Notes under the pieces: model-generated
The model's database searches: none
The model's input: only the letters and a program-made list of their open reading frames with translations
What the model was told of the DNA's origin: nothing
Made by a program: the position numbers and the translations under genes
Shown: one piece after another, positions 34,932-47,532 of the stretch
Position numbering within the stretch: position 1 is the stretch's first letter
Layout: every line of letters begins with the position of its first letter
DNA from: Conexibacter sp. CPCC 205762
Lineage (GTDB): Bacteria; Actinomycetota; Thermoleophilia; Solirubrobacterales; Solirubrobacteraceae
NCBI RefSeq assembly: GCF_030646155.1
Contig: NZ_JAUTDN010000014.1
Location: 1-64,000 of the forward strand
Reading direction: 5' to 3'
Length of the DNA: 64,000 nucleotides

Positions 34932-35096
34932 ATGTACTACAAGGCGCTTGGCTTCATCGTCTGGAGAGTCGGCACGCGGTACCTGCGCAAGCGCTACGGC
35001 ACGGCGCCGAAGAAGATCGGCGCCGGCGCGCTCGTGGCGGTCGGCGTCGCGGGCGCGATCGTGATCGCGCAGAAGCGTCTCGGCTCGGCCGACTGA
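34932..35096 (+). CDS. Small membrane protein, 54 residues
   Basis: A short ORF downstream of argG encodes 54 residues: an amphipathic start (MYYKALGFIVWRVGTRYLRK), a basic stretch and one hydrophobic helix (GAGALVAVGVAGAIVIAQ). AGGTAGGT lies just upstream of the ATG and codon use matches neighbouring genes. I do not recognise the family; it is likely a single-pass inner-membrane protein. Confidence 0.72.
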   Translation: MYYKALGFIVWRVGTRYLRKRYGTAPKKIGAGALVAVGVAGAIVIAQKRLGSAD

Positions 35097-35105
35097 TCTC
35101 GTTTC

Positions 35106-35126
35106 CCCGCATCGTGCGGGAATTTC
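35106..35126 (+). terminator. Weak terminator after small membrane gene
   Basis: CCCGCA (35106-35111) and TGCGGG (35115-35120) flank a 3-nt loop and are followed by AATTTC; one further A-T pair on each side is possible with a bulge. Confidence 0.5.
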
Positions 35127-35219
35127 TGAACGGCTTCTTGCAGGAGTTCGTTCAGTCATGTCGTGACGCTGCCGCGCGTCCGAGATCGCAGGTAGCCTGG
35201 GGCGTTCCCCGGCTTGCCC

Positions 35220-38200
35220 ATGAAGATGTCTCCCGACCCGTTCCCGCCTGACGACGCCAACGTCGTCGACCCCGCCGTCCTCGCCGAGCGACGCGCGCAG
35301 CGTGCGGAGCTGGCGGAGCAGGTCGCGGCCCGCCGCGCCGCCGACGCGCAGGCGCTGGCGGCCGAGCTGTCGGCCGAGCGGGCGCGGCTGGAGGCGGAGC
35401 TGGAGCAGGCGCGGCTGGAGCCGGAGCGCCTCAGCCGCCTCGTCGCCGACCGCGAACGGGCGCTGAGAGCGGCCGAGCTGCGCGCCCACGCCGAGGAGGC
35501 GCAGCGGATCGAGGCGCGCGAGGCGCTGACGCAGGCCGAGGCGCGGCTCGCGCGCGAGCTGGCTGAGGCGCGAGCGCGCGGGGAGCGCGAGCTGACCGAT
35601 GCGCGGCGCGCGCTCGACGAGGCGCGAGCGCGGGGCGAGCGTGAGCTCGAGGCGACGTCTGCCACTGCCCGGCGCGAGCTGGACGAGGCAGCGGCCTCAG
35701 CCCGCCGCGAGCTGGACGAGGTGCGCGCGCATGCCGGACGCGCCGACGTGGAGCTGGCCGAGGCGCACACGCGTGCAGAGCGGGTCGAGGCCGAGCTGGG
35801 GGAGGCGCGCGCGAGGGCCGAGCGCACCGCCGCCGAGCTGATCGAGCTGCGCGGCCGCGCCGAGCGGGCCGAGGCGACCGCCGCCGAGCGCGGTGACGAG
35901 CGCGAGCGCGTCTCCGCCGCCGCCGACGAGACGCGCACCGAGCTGGAGGCGCGCCTCTCGCGCGCCGAGCTGACCGCGTCGGAGCAGCGCGCGCGGATCG
36001 AAGCCGAGGAGGAGCGCGCGAAGCAGGCCTCCAAGCGGGCGGCGTCCGAGCTGGCCGCGCTGCGCGAGCGCGTCACCGAGGCCGAGCAGGTGGCGGCCGC
36101 CTCCGAGTCCGCCCGCCGTCGCGCGGAGGCCAAGCGCGGCGCGTCGAGAGAGAAGCGCCGCCGCGCGCTGGAGGAGGTCGAGCGCCTCGCCGCCGAGCTG
36201 TCCGCCGCCCGCGCCGAGGCGAGCGCCGCCCGCGAGGGCGCCGACGCCGTCCTCGCCGAGGTCGCCCACGAGCAGGCCGAGCGCGAGGCGCTGCGCGCCC
36301 AGCTCGCCCAAGCCCGCGCCGAGCGCGACGCGCTGAGAGAGCGCCTGGAACGCGGCGAAGCGGCCGCGCCCGATGCCGAAACCCCGGCCGCCGCCACGCC
36401 CGCCGCGGCCGTCGCCGATGTGCCTGCCGCGGACGCTGCCGATGCGACACCCGCCGCGTCTGACGCCCTTGCTGCCGGCGCCGGCGCTCCGGGCGCGAGC
36501 GGGGCGTCGCCGGTCTCGCTTCCGCTGCTGCACGCGGAGCTGTCGCTGGCGCGCTCGATGCAGGCGGTTGCGCTGGCGCCGCCCGTCGCGACGCCCGCGC
36601 CGGCCCCGATCGTGCCGAGACGCTCGGCGCTGGAGCGCGAGCAGCAGCTGGTCGCCCAGCGCGCGGCAGCCGAGGCACGCAGACCGGGCGCCGCTCGTCG
36701 CGGCCGCCCGCTGCCGTCCGAGATCGACCTGCGCCGTCGCGGCGAGACGACCCCGCCGCCTGCGGCCGCCGCGCCGCTCGCCGCCGAGCCGGCGTCGCCC
36801 GGCGTCGCCCCTGCCGAGGCCACGCCGGCCTCAGCGAATGCGCCGGGTGCGGATGCGGCGTCGTCGGCTGTCTCGCCGGGCGCGGACGCGGCGTCGTCTG
36901 CTGTCGCGCCGGGCGCGGACGCGGCCTCGTCCGCCGCGGACGCGATGCCGTTCGCGGCCGAGCGCGGGCCTTCGCGGGCGATACCGGTGACGGCGCTGGC
37001 GCTGGAGCGCGAGCGTTCGGGGCGGCTGCAGGGCCAGCTCGACCGTCAGGCCGCGACCGAGCGGGAGCTGCGCGAGCAGATCGCCCAGCTCGAGCGCGCG
37101 ATCGCCTCGCGGATGGACGCCGAGCAGCGGATCGAGGGCGCGCTGCGGCGCGTGCGCGGCGAGCTCGAGGCGGCCAACGCCCTCCGCATGCTGACTGAGC
37201 GCGGCTCCCCGACCCGCTCGCTGATACCGCACGCCGAGCCGCTCACGTCTGCCCCTGCCGCGACCGCACCGGACACACCGACCGCCGATGACGCGCCGCC
37301 GGCCGCCGCAGAGACGTCTCCGGCTGCCGAGGCCGACCGCGCCCACGCGGCGCAGACTGCCGTGGGTACGCCGCCGGCTGCCGACACCGCTCGCGTGGAC
37401 GCATCGCCGGCCACCGCGGATGCGCCGGCCGCTGCCGCCGAGCATGCGCCCGCTGCGGCAGCGTCGCCGGCCGAGCAGGCCGCGGCGCCGGTCGTGGACG
37501 CGCCGGAGGGCCTCGCCGACGAGGAGCTGCCGCCGGCCGCGCTGCCGGGCTTCGACGCCGCCCGCCTCGCCGAGGCCCGCGATCGCCTCCGCGCGACGAC
37601 CGAGCCGCTCGACGAGGAGGCCGACGCCGCGCCGGCCGCCAAAGCCGCGCCTGTCGCTGACGCCGCGCCGGCCGCCGACGCCGCATCTGCCGGTGACGCC
37701 GCGCCGGCCGCTGACGCCGCCCCGGCACCTGCCGTTGACGCGCCGCCGGCCGCTGACGCCGCCTCGGCACCCGCCGCCGACGCCGCCCCAGCACCCGCCG
37801 ACGCCGCGCCGGCTCCCGCCGTTGACGCGCCGCCGGCCGCTGACGCCGCCCCCGCGCCCTTCGCTCCCGCGATACCGCCGGCCGAGGTGGGCGCCAGTCC
37901 GGTCGCGTGGGAGACGCCGCCGACGAGGGCTGCGTCGGCGGAGCCGGAGCGGCGGGAGCCGTTCGGGCTGCAGCGCGCGCCGAGTGGGCCGCCGGCGCCG
38001 TGGCTGCCGCGCGCGCTGAAGCGGCTCGCGGCTGAGGATCCCGAGACCGCCGGCAGGATTCTGGTCGGCATCCTGCCCGCGCAGGGGCTCGTCTCGCAGC
38101 AGGTCTCCTACGACCTGGTGCTGACCGATCGCGGCACGGTCGCGGTCGACGTGCACGACGGGCACACGTGCGTCAGACCGCTCGACGGCCCGCGCTCCTC

Positions 38201-38708
38201 CAGAGCCACCGACCTGCGCGTCACGACCGACCACGCCGGCCTCGCCAAGCTGCTGCTGCGCCGCCGCGGCCTGCGTCGCCGCGCGCGTATCAAGGGCTCG
38301 CGCCGCAAGCTGCGGGAGCTGCGCAGACTCGCACGCGAGCCGCTCGCGCTGCGCGACCTCGCCTCCAGCGGCGCGACGCTGGAGCCGGCGCTGGCGCTGT
38401 GGCTGGCCGCGCTCGCGATCGACTCCTCCGCCACCTTCGGCAACCGCTTCACGATCGCCCACGCGCCGCTGCCCGGCGGCCCGCCCGACGCCTGGATGCG
38501 GATCCAGCACGGCGCCCCGATCGCGGTCCTGCGCACCCGTCCGGGCGAGGAGGCGACCGTCACGCTCCGCTGCACCCGCGGCGCGCTGCTGGCGGTGCTG
38601 GCCGGCGTCACGCCGCCGCCGGGGGAGGGCGCCGCGATCGACGGCGACCTGAAGGCGCTCGAACGGCTGCGCGGCTGGATCCGCGCGACCGAGTTCGCCC
38701 GCACCTGA
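35220..38708 (+). CDS. Giant coiled-coil / Ala-Pro-rich protein
   Basis: The 1162-residue protein has a long Glu/Arg/Ala-rich coiled coil at about 20-390. An Ala/Pro/Asp-rich linker follows, including repeats of GADAASSAV at about 540-570. A short second coiled coil lies at about 590-660, then more AD-AAP repeats (about 800-890), and last a compact C-terminal region (about 920-1160) with predicted strands and helices. No signal peptide or membrane segment is visible. The size and layout suggest a cytoplasmic scaffold or cell-shape/division organiser; I know no named family. ATG at 35220 or 35226; there is no ribosome site. Confidence 0.82.
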   Translation: MKMSPDPFPPDDANVVDPAVLAERRAQRAELAEQVAARRAADAQALAAELSAERARLEAELEQARLEPERLSRLVADRERALRAAELRAHAEEAQRIEAREALTQAEARLARELAEARARGERELTDARRALDEARARGERELEATSATARRELDEAAASARRELDEVRAHAGRADVELAEAHTRAERVEAELGEARARAERTAAELIELRGRAERAEATAAERGDERERVSAAADETRTELEARLSRAELTASEQRARIEAEEERAKQASKRAASELAALRERVTEAEQVAAASESARRRAEAKRGASREKRRRALEEVERLAAELSAARAEASAAREGADAVLAEVAHEQAEREALRAQLAQARAERDALRERLERGEAAAPDAETPAAATPAAAVADVPAADAADATPAASDALAAGAGAPGASGASPVSLPLLHAELSLARSMQAVALAPPVATPAPAPIVPRRSALEREQQLVAQRAAAEARRPGAARRGRPLPSEIDLRRRGETTPPPAAAAPLAAEPASPGVAPAEATPASANAPGADAASSAVSPGADAASSAVAPGADAASSAADAMPFAAERGPSRAIPVTALALERERSGRLQGQLDRQAATERELREQIAQLERAIASRMDAEQRIEGALRRVRGELEAANALRMLTERGSPTRSLIPHAEPLTSAPAATAPDTPTADDAPPAAAETSPAAEADRAHAAQTAVGTPPAADTARVDASPATADAPAAAAEHAPAAAASPAEQAAAPVVDAPEGLADEELPPAALPGFDAARLAEARDRLRATTEPLDEEADAAPAAKAAPVADAAPAADAASAGDAAPAADAAPAPAVDAPPAADAASAPAADAAPAPADAAPAPAVDAPPAADAAPAPFAPAIPPAEVGASPVAWETPPTRAASAEPERREPFGLQRAPSGPPAPWLPRALKRLAAEDPETAGRILVGILPAQGLVSQQVSYDLVLTDRGTVAVDVHDGHTCVRPLDGPRSSRATDLRVTTDHAGLAKLLLRRRGLRRRARIKGSRRKLRELRRLAREPLALRDLASSGATLEPALALWLAALAIDSSATFGNRFTIAHAPLPGGPPDAWMRIQHGAPIAVLRTRPGEEATVTLRCTRGALLAVLAGVTPPPGEGAAIDGDLKALERLRGWIRATEFART

Positions 38709-38732
38709 CGCACCCCGCGGCCCGCTCCGCGG

Positions 38733-38779
38733 AAGTCTGCGGATCTTGCCTCGCAGAGAGCGGCAAACACCGCAGACTT
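38733..38779 (+). terminator. Two-tier hairpin after coiled-coil gene
   Basis: AAGTCTGCGG (38733-38742) pairs perfectly with CCGCAGACTT (38770-38779). Inside, TTGCC and GGCAA form a second 5-bp stem. It lies 24 nt after the stop. Confidence 0.62.
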
Positions 38780-38850
38780 GTCCGGCGCGGGCAGCCCGCC
38801 GAGGGGAACCGGCCCGCCGCGGCACGCGTCGCAGCTAGGCTGCCTCACCG

Positions 38851-39957
38851 ATGCCCGACCCCGTCAGACTCGGCGAGGTGTACCACGGCCCCGCGGCCCA
38901 GCAGACGCGCGCGCTCGAACGGACGCTGCGCCGCACCTGGATCCCGCTCGCCCGCTCGTGGCGGCTGACCCCGCGCGGGATCCGGCTGCTCAAGCGCGTC
39001 ACCGACCCGACCGAGCGCGTGCCGGTGCTGAAGGGCACCCGCGTCGAGCAGACGCGCACCGGAGACCGCCCGGCCGAGTGGGTGCTGGCGCCGCGCGCCC
39101 GCGAGCAGGCCGCGCTGCGCGACGGCGATCGCGCCGCCGACAGCGTCATCCCCGCCACCGACGCGCCGATCGTGCTCTACCTGCACGGCGGCGGCTACGT
39201 CTTCGGCTCGCCGCGGACCCATCGCAGCCTCGTCTCGCGCATCTCGCACGTGACCGGCATGGCCGCGCTGAGCCTCGACTACCGGCTCCCGCCGGAGGCG
39301 ACGCTGCCGGCCCCGACCGAGGACGCGCTCGCCGCCTACCGCGAGCTGCTCGACGCGGGCCGCGACCCGTCCCGGATCGTCGTCGCGGGCGACTCTGCCG
39401 GCGGCAACCTCGCGCTCAGCCTCGCGCTCCACGCCGCCGAGGCCGGCCTGCCGCGCCCGGCCGCGCTGGTGCTGCTGTCGCCGTGGGCCGACCTCTCGCT
39501 CAGCCACGACTCGTTCACCGGCAACGCGCTGCTGGACCCGTTCATCCCACCGGCCGCGCTGCGCCGCTTCGCCCGCATCGCGACGACGCCGGCGTTCGCG
39601 CGCGACCCAGCCGACTGGCGCGCCTCGCCGATCTTCGCCCCCGACGAGCTGTGGCGGCAGGCGATCCCGCCGGCGATCGTGCAGGTCGGCTCGACCGAGC
39701 TGCTGCTGGACGAGTCGCGCGCCGTCGCCGAGCGAGTCGCGGCCGCCGGCCAGCGGGCGGAGCTGCACGTCTTCGACCGCCAGCCGCACGTCCCGCCGCT
39801 GTGGGGCGGGACCCCGGCGGCCCGCACCGCGCTGCATCTGATCGGGCGCTTCACCACGTCTGTGTTGGCGCCTCAAAGCGCGCCCGAACCGCCGACGATC
39901 GCCGACGCCGGGACCGCCGCGGAGCTGCCGCCGACGGCCGACGCGCCGCGATCGTAG
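38851..39957 (+). CDS. Alpha/beta hydrolase, hormone-sensitive-lipase family
   Basis: The 368-residue esterase has the HSL oxyanion motif HGGGYVFGSPRTH and nucleophile elbow GDSAGGNLALSLA, with Asp in LLLDESRAVAERV and a His in FDRQPHVPPLW completing the triad. The C-terminal ~45 residues are a Pro/Ala-rich tail. No signal peptide, so it is probably cytoplasmic; acyl-ester substrate unknown. TAGGCT (38836-38841) lies 9 nt before the ATG. Confidence 0.92.
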   Translation: MPDPVRLGEVYHGPAAQQTRALERTLRRTWIPLARSWRLTPRGIRLLKRVTDPTERVPVLKGTRVEQTRTGDRPAEWVLAPRAREQAALRDGDRAADSVIPATDAPIVLYLHGGGYVFGSPRTHRSLVSRISHVTGMAALSLDYRLPPEATLPAPTEDALAAYRELLDAGRDPSRIVVAGDSAGGNLALSLALHAAEAGLPRPAALVLLSPWADLSLSHDSFTGNALLDPFIPPAALRRFARIATTPAFARDPADWRASPIFAPDELWRQAIPPAIVQVGSTELLLDESRAVAERVAAAGQRAELHVFDRQPHVPPLWGGTPAARTALHLIGRFTTSVLAPQSAPEPPTIADAGTAAELPPTADAPRS

Positions 39958-39996
39958 ACGCCGTCGGGGATCGCGCACGGCGTCCGGCGCGGCGCC

Positions 39997-40002
39997 TATT
40001 CT
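39997..40002 (+). promoter_or_regulatory. Candidate -10 of dnaE
   Basis: TATTCT ends 10 nt before the dnaE ATG, with no ribosome site between. Confidence 0.48.
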
Positions 40003-40012
40003 GCATGTCCCG

Positions 40013-43540
<3,528 letters not shown>

Positions 43541-43565
43541 GCGAACCGCCTCGCGGCGCTGGACA

Positions 43566-43615
43566 CGATCCGATCCCGTTCAAAGACGACCCGGTCTGAT
43601 CACGGGATCGGATCG
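43566..43615. terminator. Bidirectional terminator between dnaE and nfo
   Basis: Two perfect 14-nt arms (43566-43579 and 43602-43615) with a 22-nt loop lie between convergent genes. Confidence 0.7.
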
Positions 43616-43664
43616 CGCCCAGCATCCACGATCCGGCCGCGCTCACGCGGCGACGGACGGGCTG

Positions 43665-44522
43665 TCACTTGCGCTGTTTCAGCCCTCTTCTGCGCAGTCT
43701 GAACGCGAACGCCATCTCCTCGGCGGAGGTGCCCTTCTTGTCCGGGCCGGGCGTCTCCAGCACGACCGCCATCTGCTCGAAGCGCGGCTCCGACAGGAAC
43801 GCCATGCAGCCCTCGACGCCCAGCTCGCCCTCGCCGAGGTTGGCGTGGCGGTCGCGGTTGGAGCCGAGCGGCGTCTGCGAGTCGTTCAGGTGGATCGCGC
43901 CGAGGCGGTCGAGGCCGACGATCTCGTCGAACCGGTCGAGGGTGTCGGTCAGGCCGTCGTTGGTGCGGACGTCGTAGCCGGACGCGAGCAGGTGGCAGGA
44001 GTCGAGGCAGACGCCGAGGCGTCTGCCTCCGCCGGCCGCGCCGATCAGGTCGCGCAGCTCCTCGAACGAGCGCCCGAGCGTGCCGCCGGTTCCGGCCGTG
44101 TCCTCCAGCAGCAGCAGGCTGTGGTCGGTCTCCGCCAGCGCCTCCGCGAAGACCTCGCCCGCGCGTCTGATCGCGGGCCCGACCTCGCCTCTCAGCGCCG
44201 AGCCGGGATGCAGCACGACATCGGCGCCGATCGCGTCGCCGACGTACAGCGACTGCTTCAGCGAGGCGAGCGACTTCGTGCGGATCTCCGGATCCTCGGA
44301 GGCGCAGTTGATCAGATAGACCGCGTGGATCAGGACCGCTCTGATCGGCGACTCCTCGAGCGCCGCTCTGAAGGCGGCGAAGTCGTCCTCGCCGTACGCG
44401 GTCGGTCTCCACATCCGCGGCGACTGGTTGAAGATCTGGATCGATTCGCAGCCTCTCTCGACGCCGCGCGCGACCGCCTTGTCGAGACCGCCGGCCTGCG
44501 AGACGTGAGTGCCGATTAGCAT
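43665..44522 (-). CDS. nfo: Endonuclease IV (AP endonuclease)
   Basis: The 285-residue TIM-barrel enzyme cuts 5' of abasic sites in base-excision repair, using three metal ions. Ligand motifs are GTHVSQAGGL, LIHAVYLINCAS, LLEDTAGTGG, CLDSCHLLASGYD, HLNDSQTPLGSNRDRHANLG and VLETPG. The start at 44522 overlaps the promoter of divergent gltX. A longer in-frame reading upstream runs through gltX and is spurious. Confidence 0.95.
   Translation of the reverse strand: MLIGTHVSQAGGLDKAVARGVERGCESIQIFNQSPRMWRPTAYGEDDFAAFRAALEESPIRAVLIHAVYLINCASEDPEIRTKSLASLKQSLYVGDAIGADVVLHPGSALRGEVGPAIRRAGEVFAEALAETDHSLLLLEDTAGTGGTLGRSFEELRDLIGAAGGGRRLGVCLDSCHLLASGYDVRTNDGLTDTLDRFDEIVGLDRLGAIHLNDSQTPLGSNRDRHANLGEGELGVEGCMAFLSEPRFEQMAVVLETPGPDKKGTSAEEMAFAFRLRRRGLKQRK
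44517..44522 (+). promoter_or_regulatory. Candidate -10 of gltX
   Basis: TAGCAT ends 9 nt before the gltX ATG; its last three bases are the start codon of nfo on the other strand. Confidence 0.42.
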
Positions 44523-44531
44523 GCAGACTCC

Positions 44532-45866
44532 ATGAAAGTTCGCTTCGCTCCTTCTCCCACCGGCGCCCTCCACATCGGCGGCGCGCGCACGGCGCTCTAC
44601 AACTGGCTGCTCGCGCGCGGCAGCGGCGGCAGTCTCGTGCTGCGGATCGAAGATACCGACCGCGAACGCTCGACCCCTGAGAACGTCGAGCAGATCCTCG
44701 ACGCGCTCAGCTGGCTCGAGCTCGACTGGGACGAGGGTCCGGTCTTCCAGACGGCGAACGAGGCGCGCCATCAGGAGGCGCTGAGACAGCTGCTCGACGC
44801 CGGCCACGCCTACCGCACGACCGCGACCGGCGACGACGTCAGAGCGTGGAAGGCGCAGCACGGCGACGACCGCGGCTACCGCGGCACGCCCGAGCAGGAG
44901 GGCGCGATCCGCCTGCGCGTGCCCGACGAGGGCGAGACCGTCGTCCACGACGCGATCCGCGGCGACGCCGTCTTCCAGCACGTCCATATGGACGATCCCG
45001 TGATCGCCCGCGCCGACGGCTCGGTGCTCTACAACTTCGCGGTCGCGATCGACGATCTCGACGCCGGCGTCACGCACGTCGTGCGCGGCGAGGACCACCT
45101 CTCCAACACCCCCAAGCAACTGCTCGTGTTCGAGGCGCTGGGGGAGAGAGCGCCCGTCTACGCCCACCTGCCGCTGCTGCACGGCCCGGACGGCAAGAAG
45201 CTCTCCAAGCGCCACGGCGCCGCCTCGGTGCAGGAGCTGCGCGACCAGGGCTACCTGCCGGAGGCGGTCAACAACTACGTCGCGCTGCTCGGCGCCGGCT
45301 TCGACCCCGAGCGCGAGCTGTTCACCGTGCAGGAGCTGGCGAGACTGCTGAGACTGGAGAGAATCTCCAAGTCGCCGGCCGTCTTCGACGAGAGAAAGCT
45401 CCGCCACATCAACGGCATCTACCTGCGCGAGCTGAGCGTCGAGCAGCTGACCGAGCGCCTGGAGGCGTTCACCGGCCGCTCCGGTCTGCGCGGCGCGGTC
45501 GAGATCAGCCGCGAGAAGATCCAGACGCTGGCCGACTTCTGGCCGCTCGCCGGCTTCTTCTTCGACGGCCCCGGCGACGACGCCAGAGCGTGGGAGAAGA
45601 CCTTCGGCGTCGAGGGCTCGGTCGACGGCCTGCGCGCTGCGCGCACCGCGCTGGCGGAGCTGGAGCCGTTCACGCAGGACGGCGTCGAGGCCGCACTGCG
45701 GGGCCTGCTGGAGGCGAACGACTGGAAGCCGAAGCACGTCTTCCAGCCGGTCCGCGTCGCGCTCGCCGGCTCGACGATCTCGCCCGGGATCTTCGAGTCG
45801 GTCGCGCTGCTCGGGCGCGAGGAGACGCTGAAGCGGATCGACGCCGCGCTCGCGCGGGTCGGTTGA
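44532..45866 (+). CDS. gltX: Glutamyl-tRNA synthetase
   Basis: The 444-residue class I synthetase carries the HIGH-type motif in PTGALHIGGARTALYNW, DTDRERST, and KMSKS-type KKLSKRHGA. The C-terminal anticodon domain is somewhat short. With GatCAB encoded in the same window, this enzyme may be non-discriminating and also charge tRNA-Gln, later corrected by amidation (inference). It is divergent from nfo with a 9-nt gap. Confidence 0.96.
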   Translation: MKVRFAPSPTGALHIGGARTALYNWLLARGSGGSLVLRIEDTDRERSTPENVEQILDALSWLELDWDEGPVFQTANEARHQEALRQLLDAGHAYRTTATGDDVRAWKAQHGDDRGYRGTPEQEGAIRLRVPDEGETVVHDAIRGDAVFQHVHMDDPVIARADGSVLYNFAVAIDDLDAGVTHVVRGEDHLSNTPKQLLVFEALGERAPVYAHLPLLHGPDGKKLSKRHGAASVQELRDQGYLPEAVNNYVALLGAGFDPERELFTVQELARLLRLERISKSPAVFDERKLRHINGIYLRELSVEQLTERLEAFTGRSGLRGAVEISREKIQTLADFWPLAGFFFDGPGDDARAWEKTFGVEGSVDGLRAARTALAELEPFTQDGVEAALRGLLEANDWKPKHVFQPVRVALAGSTISPGIFESVALLGREETLKRIDAALARVG

Positions 45867-46011
45867 CAGCGCGTCAACGACGATTCGACAGTCTGTCAAG
45901 GCGATTCGGCCTCAACTCGGCGCCCGTGCCTGCCGATAACCTGAACGGATCGGGACAGCGGCTGCGGCTGAGCTGACGATCCCCTCGCAACCGTCTTGCG
46001 GAGCGAGGAAC

Positions 46012-46077
46012 ATGAGATCGTCCGATGACGCAACCCACCTTGACCGCTCTTTCGACATCGCCCGCCGCCACCGCTGA
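46012..46077 (+). CDS. Possible 21-codon upstream ORF
   Basis: GAGG then ATG at 46012 opens a 21-residue reading frame (MRSSDDATHLDRSFDIARRH...) that overlaps the start of the HDOD gene out of frame and stops at 46077. The ribosome-binding sequence here suits this ATG better than the HDOD ATG at 46025. It may be chance. Confidence 0.25.
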   Translation: MRSSDDATHLDRSFDIARRHR

Positions 46078-47119
46078 GGCCGGCTTCCCGCGCCACCACA
46101 ACGAGGGGCACGGGCGCCGGCTGACGGCCGCCTTCGAGGCGCTGGAGGCGTTCCCCGTGCTGGCCGAGTCGCGCAACCGCGTGCTGCGGCTGTTCACGCA
46201 GGAGCGCCCGGCGACCGCCGAGATCGTCAACGCGGTCGAGTCCGACGTCGCGCTCGCGATCGCGACGCTGCGGCTCGCCAACCGTGTCGACGGCAGGTCT
46301 CGGGGCAGAGTCGACTCGGTCGTGAAGGCGGTCAGCGTGCTGTCGCCGGCCGCCGTGCAGGCGCTCGCCAGCCGCGCCCGCACCTTCGACTTCTTCGAGC
46401 GCGGCGGCATCTGGGAGGGCACGCCGGAGCGCTTCCGCCTCCACGGCGTCGCGACCCAGCGCGCCGCCGACCGGCTCGCGACCGAGCTCGGCTACGAGGA
46501 CCGCGACCGCCTGATGGTGACCGCCCTGCTGCACGACATCGGCAAGCTCGTGCTCGCCCACGCCTACCCCGGCTACCCGCGCCAGGTCCACGGCGACGCG
46601 AAGACGCCGGAGGAGCGGATCCATCGCGAGCGCCGCGAGCTGGGCGTCGACCACGCGCTCGTCGGCGGCGTGCTCGCGCGCCGCTGGGGGCTGCCGAAGG
46701 CGATCGCCTCGACGATCGAGCGCCACCACAGCGAGGACGCCGACGGAGAGGCCGCGCTCGTCAGGCTCGCGGACATGCTCGCCCACTACGGGCACGGCGA
46801 CTCGGTCTCCCCGAGCGAGATGCTGTCGACCGCGCGCCTGGTCGGCATCGGCCCGGCTGAGCTGCGCTCGGTCATGTACGACCTGCCGTATCCGCAGAAC
46901 GGCGTGCGCCAGCGCGCGCTCGACCCCTGCCCGTTGTCGGCCCGCGAGACCGAGGTGCTCAAGCGCCTCGGCCAGGGCAAGGTCTACAAGCAGATCGCGC
47001 ACGAGCTGGAGCTGTCGACCAGCACCGTGCGGACCCACCTGCACAACATCTACGGCAAGCTCGGCGCTGTCGACCGCGCCCAGGCGGTCCTGATCGCCAC
47101 CGAGCGGGGTTGGATCTAA
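46025..47119 (+). CDS. HDOD-domain protein fused to LuxR HTH
   Basis: The 364-residue protein has an HDOD signalling domain (about 30-290, with LMVTALLHDIGKLVLAHAYPG retaining HD) fused to a C-terminal LuxR/FixJ HTH (about 303-362, LSARETEVLKRLGQGKVYKQ, LELSTSTVRTHLHNIYGKLG). HDOD domains usually act in signalling and seldom carry their own DNA-binding domain. It lacks a receiver. The 5' region (45867-46024) holds a TAACCT hexamer and structured sequence. Its stop overlaps the convergent vanZ-like gene. Confidence 0.88.
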   Translation: MTQPTLTALSTSPAATAEAGFPRHHNEGHGRRLTAAFEALEAFPVLAESRNRVLRLFTQERPATAEIVNAVESDVALAIATLRLANRVDGRSRGRVDSVVKAVSVLSPAAVQALASRARTFDFFERGGIWEGTPERFRLHGVATQRAADRLATELGYEDRDRLMVTALLHDIGKLVLAHAYPGYPRQVHGDAKTPEERIHRERRELGVDHALVGGVLARRWGLPKAIASTIERHHSEDADGEAALVRLADMLAHYGHGDSVSPSEMLSTARLVGIGPAELRSVMYDLPYPQNGVRQRALDPCPLSARETEVLKRLGQGKVYKQIAHELELSTSTVRTHLHNIYGKLGAVDRAQAVLIATERGWI

Positions 47120-47505
47120 GCGACCCGCAGGACCCGCCTGACGTGCGGGACGCGGTACCACAGCAGTACGGCGATCAGCACGCCGGCGCTGTCGATCAGC
47201 ACGTCGCGCGGGGCGCCCTGGCGGCCGTCGACGAAGGTCTGGTGGTACTCGTCGCCGATCGCCCAGCCGATCGCGATCACGGCGGCGGCGATCGCCGCGC
47301 CGCGGCTCCAGCCGAGCGCGCGCAGCCACAGCAGCCACAGCAGGCCGAACTCCGCCATGTGCACGAACTTGCGCCCGATCAGGTCGATCGTGCCCAGCTC
47401 GGTTCTCAGATTCGGCTGCGCCGAGAGGTAGTAGATGAGGCCCATCAGCGCGATCGGAGGAGCAAGTCGACCGATCCAGTGCGCAAGCCGTCGCGTCCGT
47501 GACAT
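47116..47505 (-). CDS. VanZ-family membrane protein
   Basis: The 129-residue protein has four predicted TM segments (IALMGLIYYLSAQ, FGLLWLLWLRAL, AIAAAVIAIGWAIGDE, LIDSAGVLIAVLLWY) and the VanZ features FVHMAEFGLL and GDEYHQTFVDGRQGAPRDVLID. Function in non-resistant bacteria is unknown. It starts 28 nt from the divergent Rrf2 gene and overlaps the HDOD gene by 4 nt. Confidence 0.9.
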   Translation of the reverse strand: MSRTRRLAHWIGRLAPPIALMGLIYYLSAQPNLRTELGTIDLIGRKFVHMAEFGLLWLLWLRALGWSRGAAIAAAVIAIGWAIGDEYHQTFVDGRQGAPRDVLIDSAGVLIAVLLWYRVPHVRRVLRVA

Positions 47506-47532
47506 ATCCTCGTGGATGGTAAGGAACGCCCG

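Noticed and set aside
45867..46024. c-di-GMP or other riboswitch before the HDOD gene
   Set aside because: Some structure is possible, but I could not identify the conserved core of any known class.
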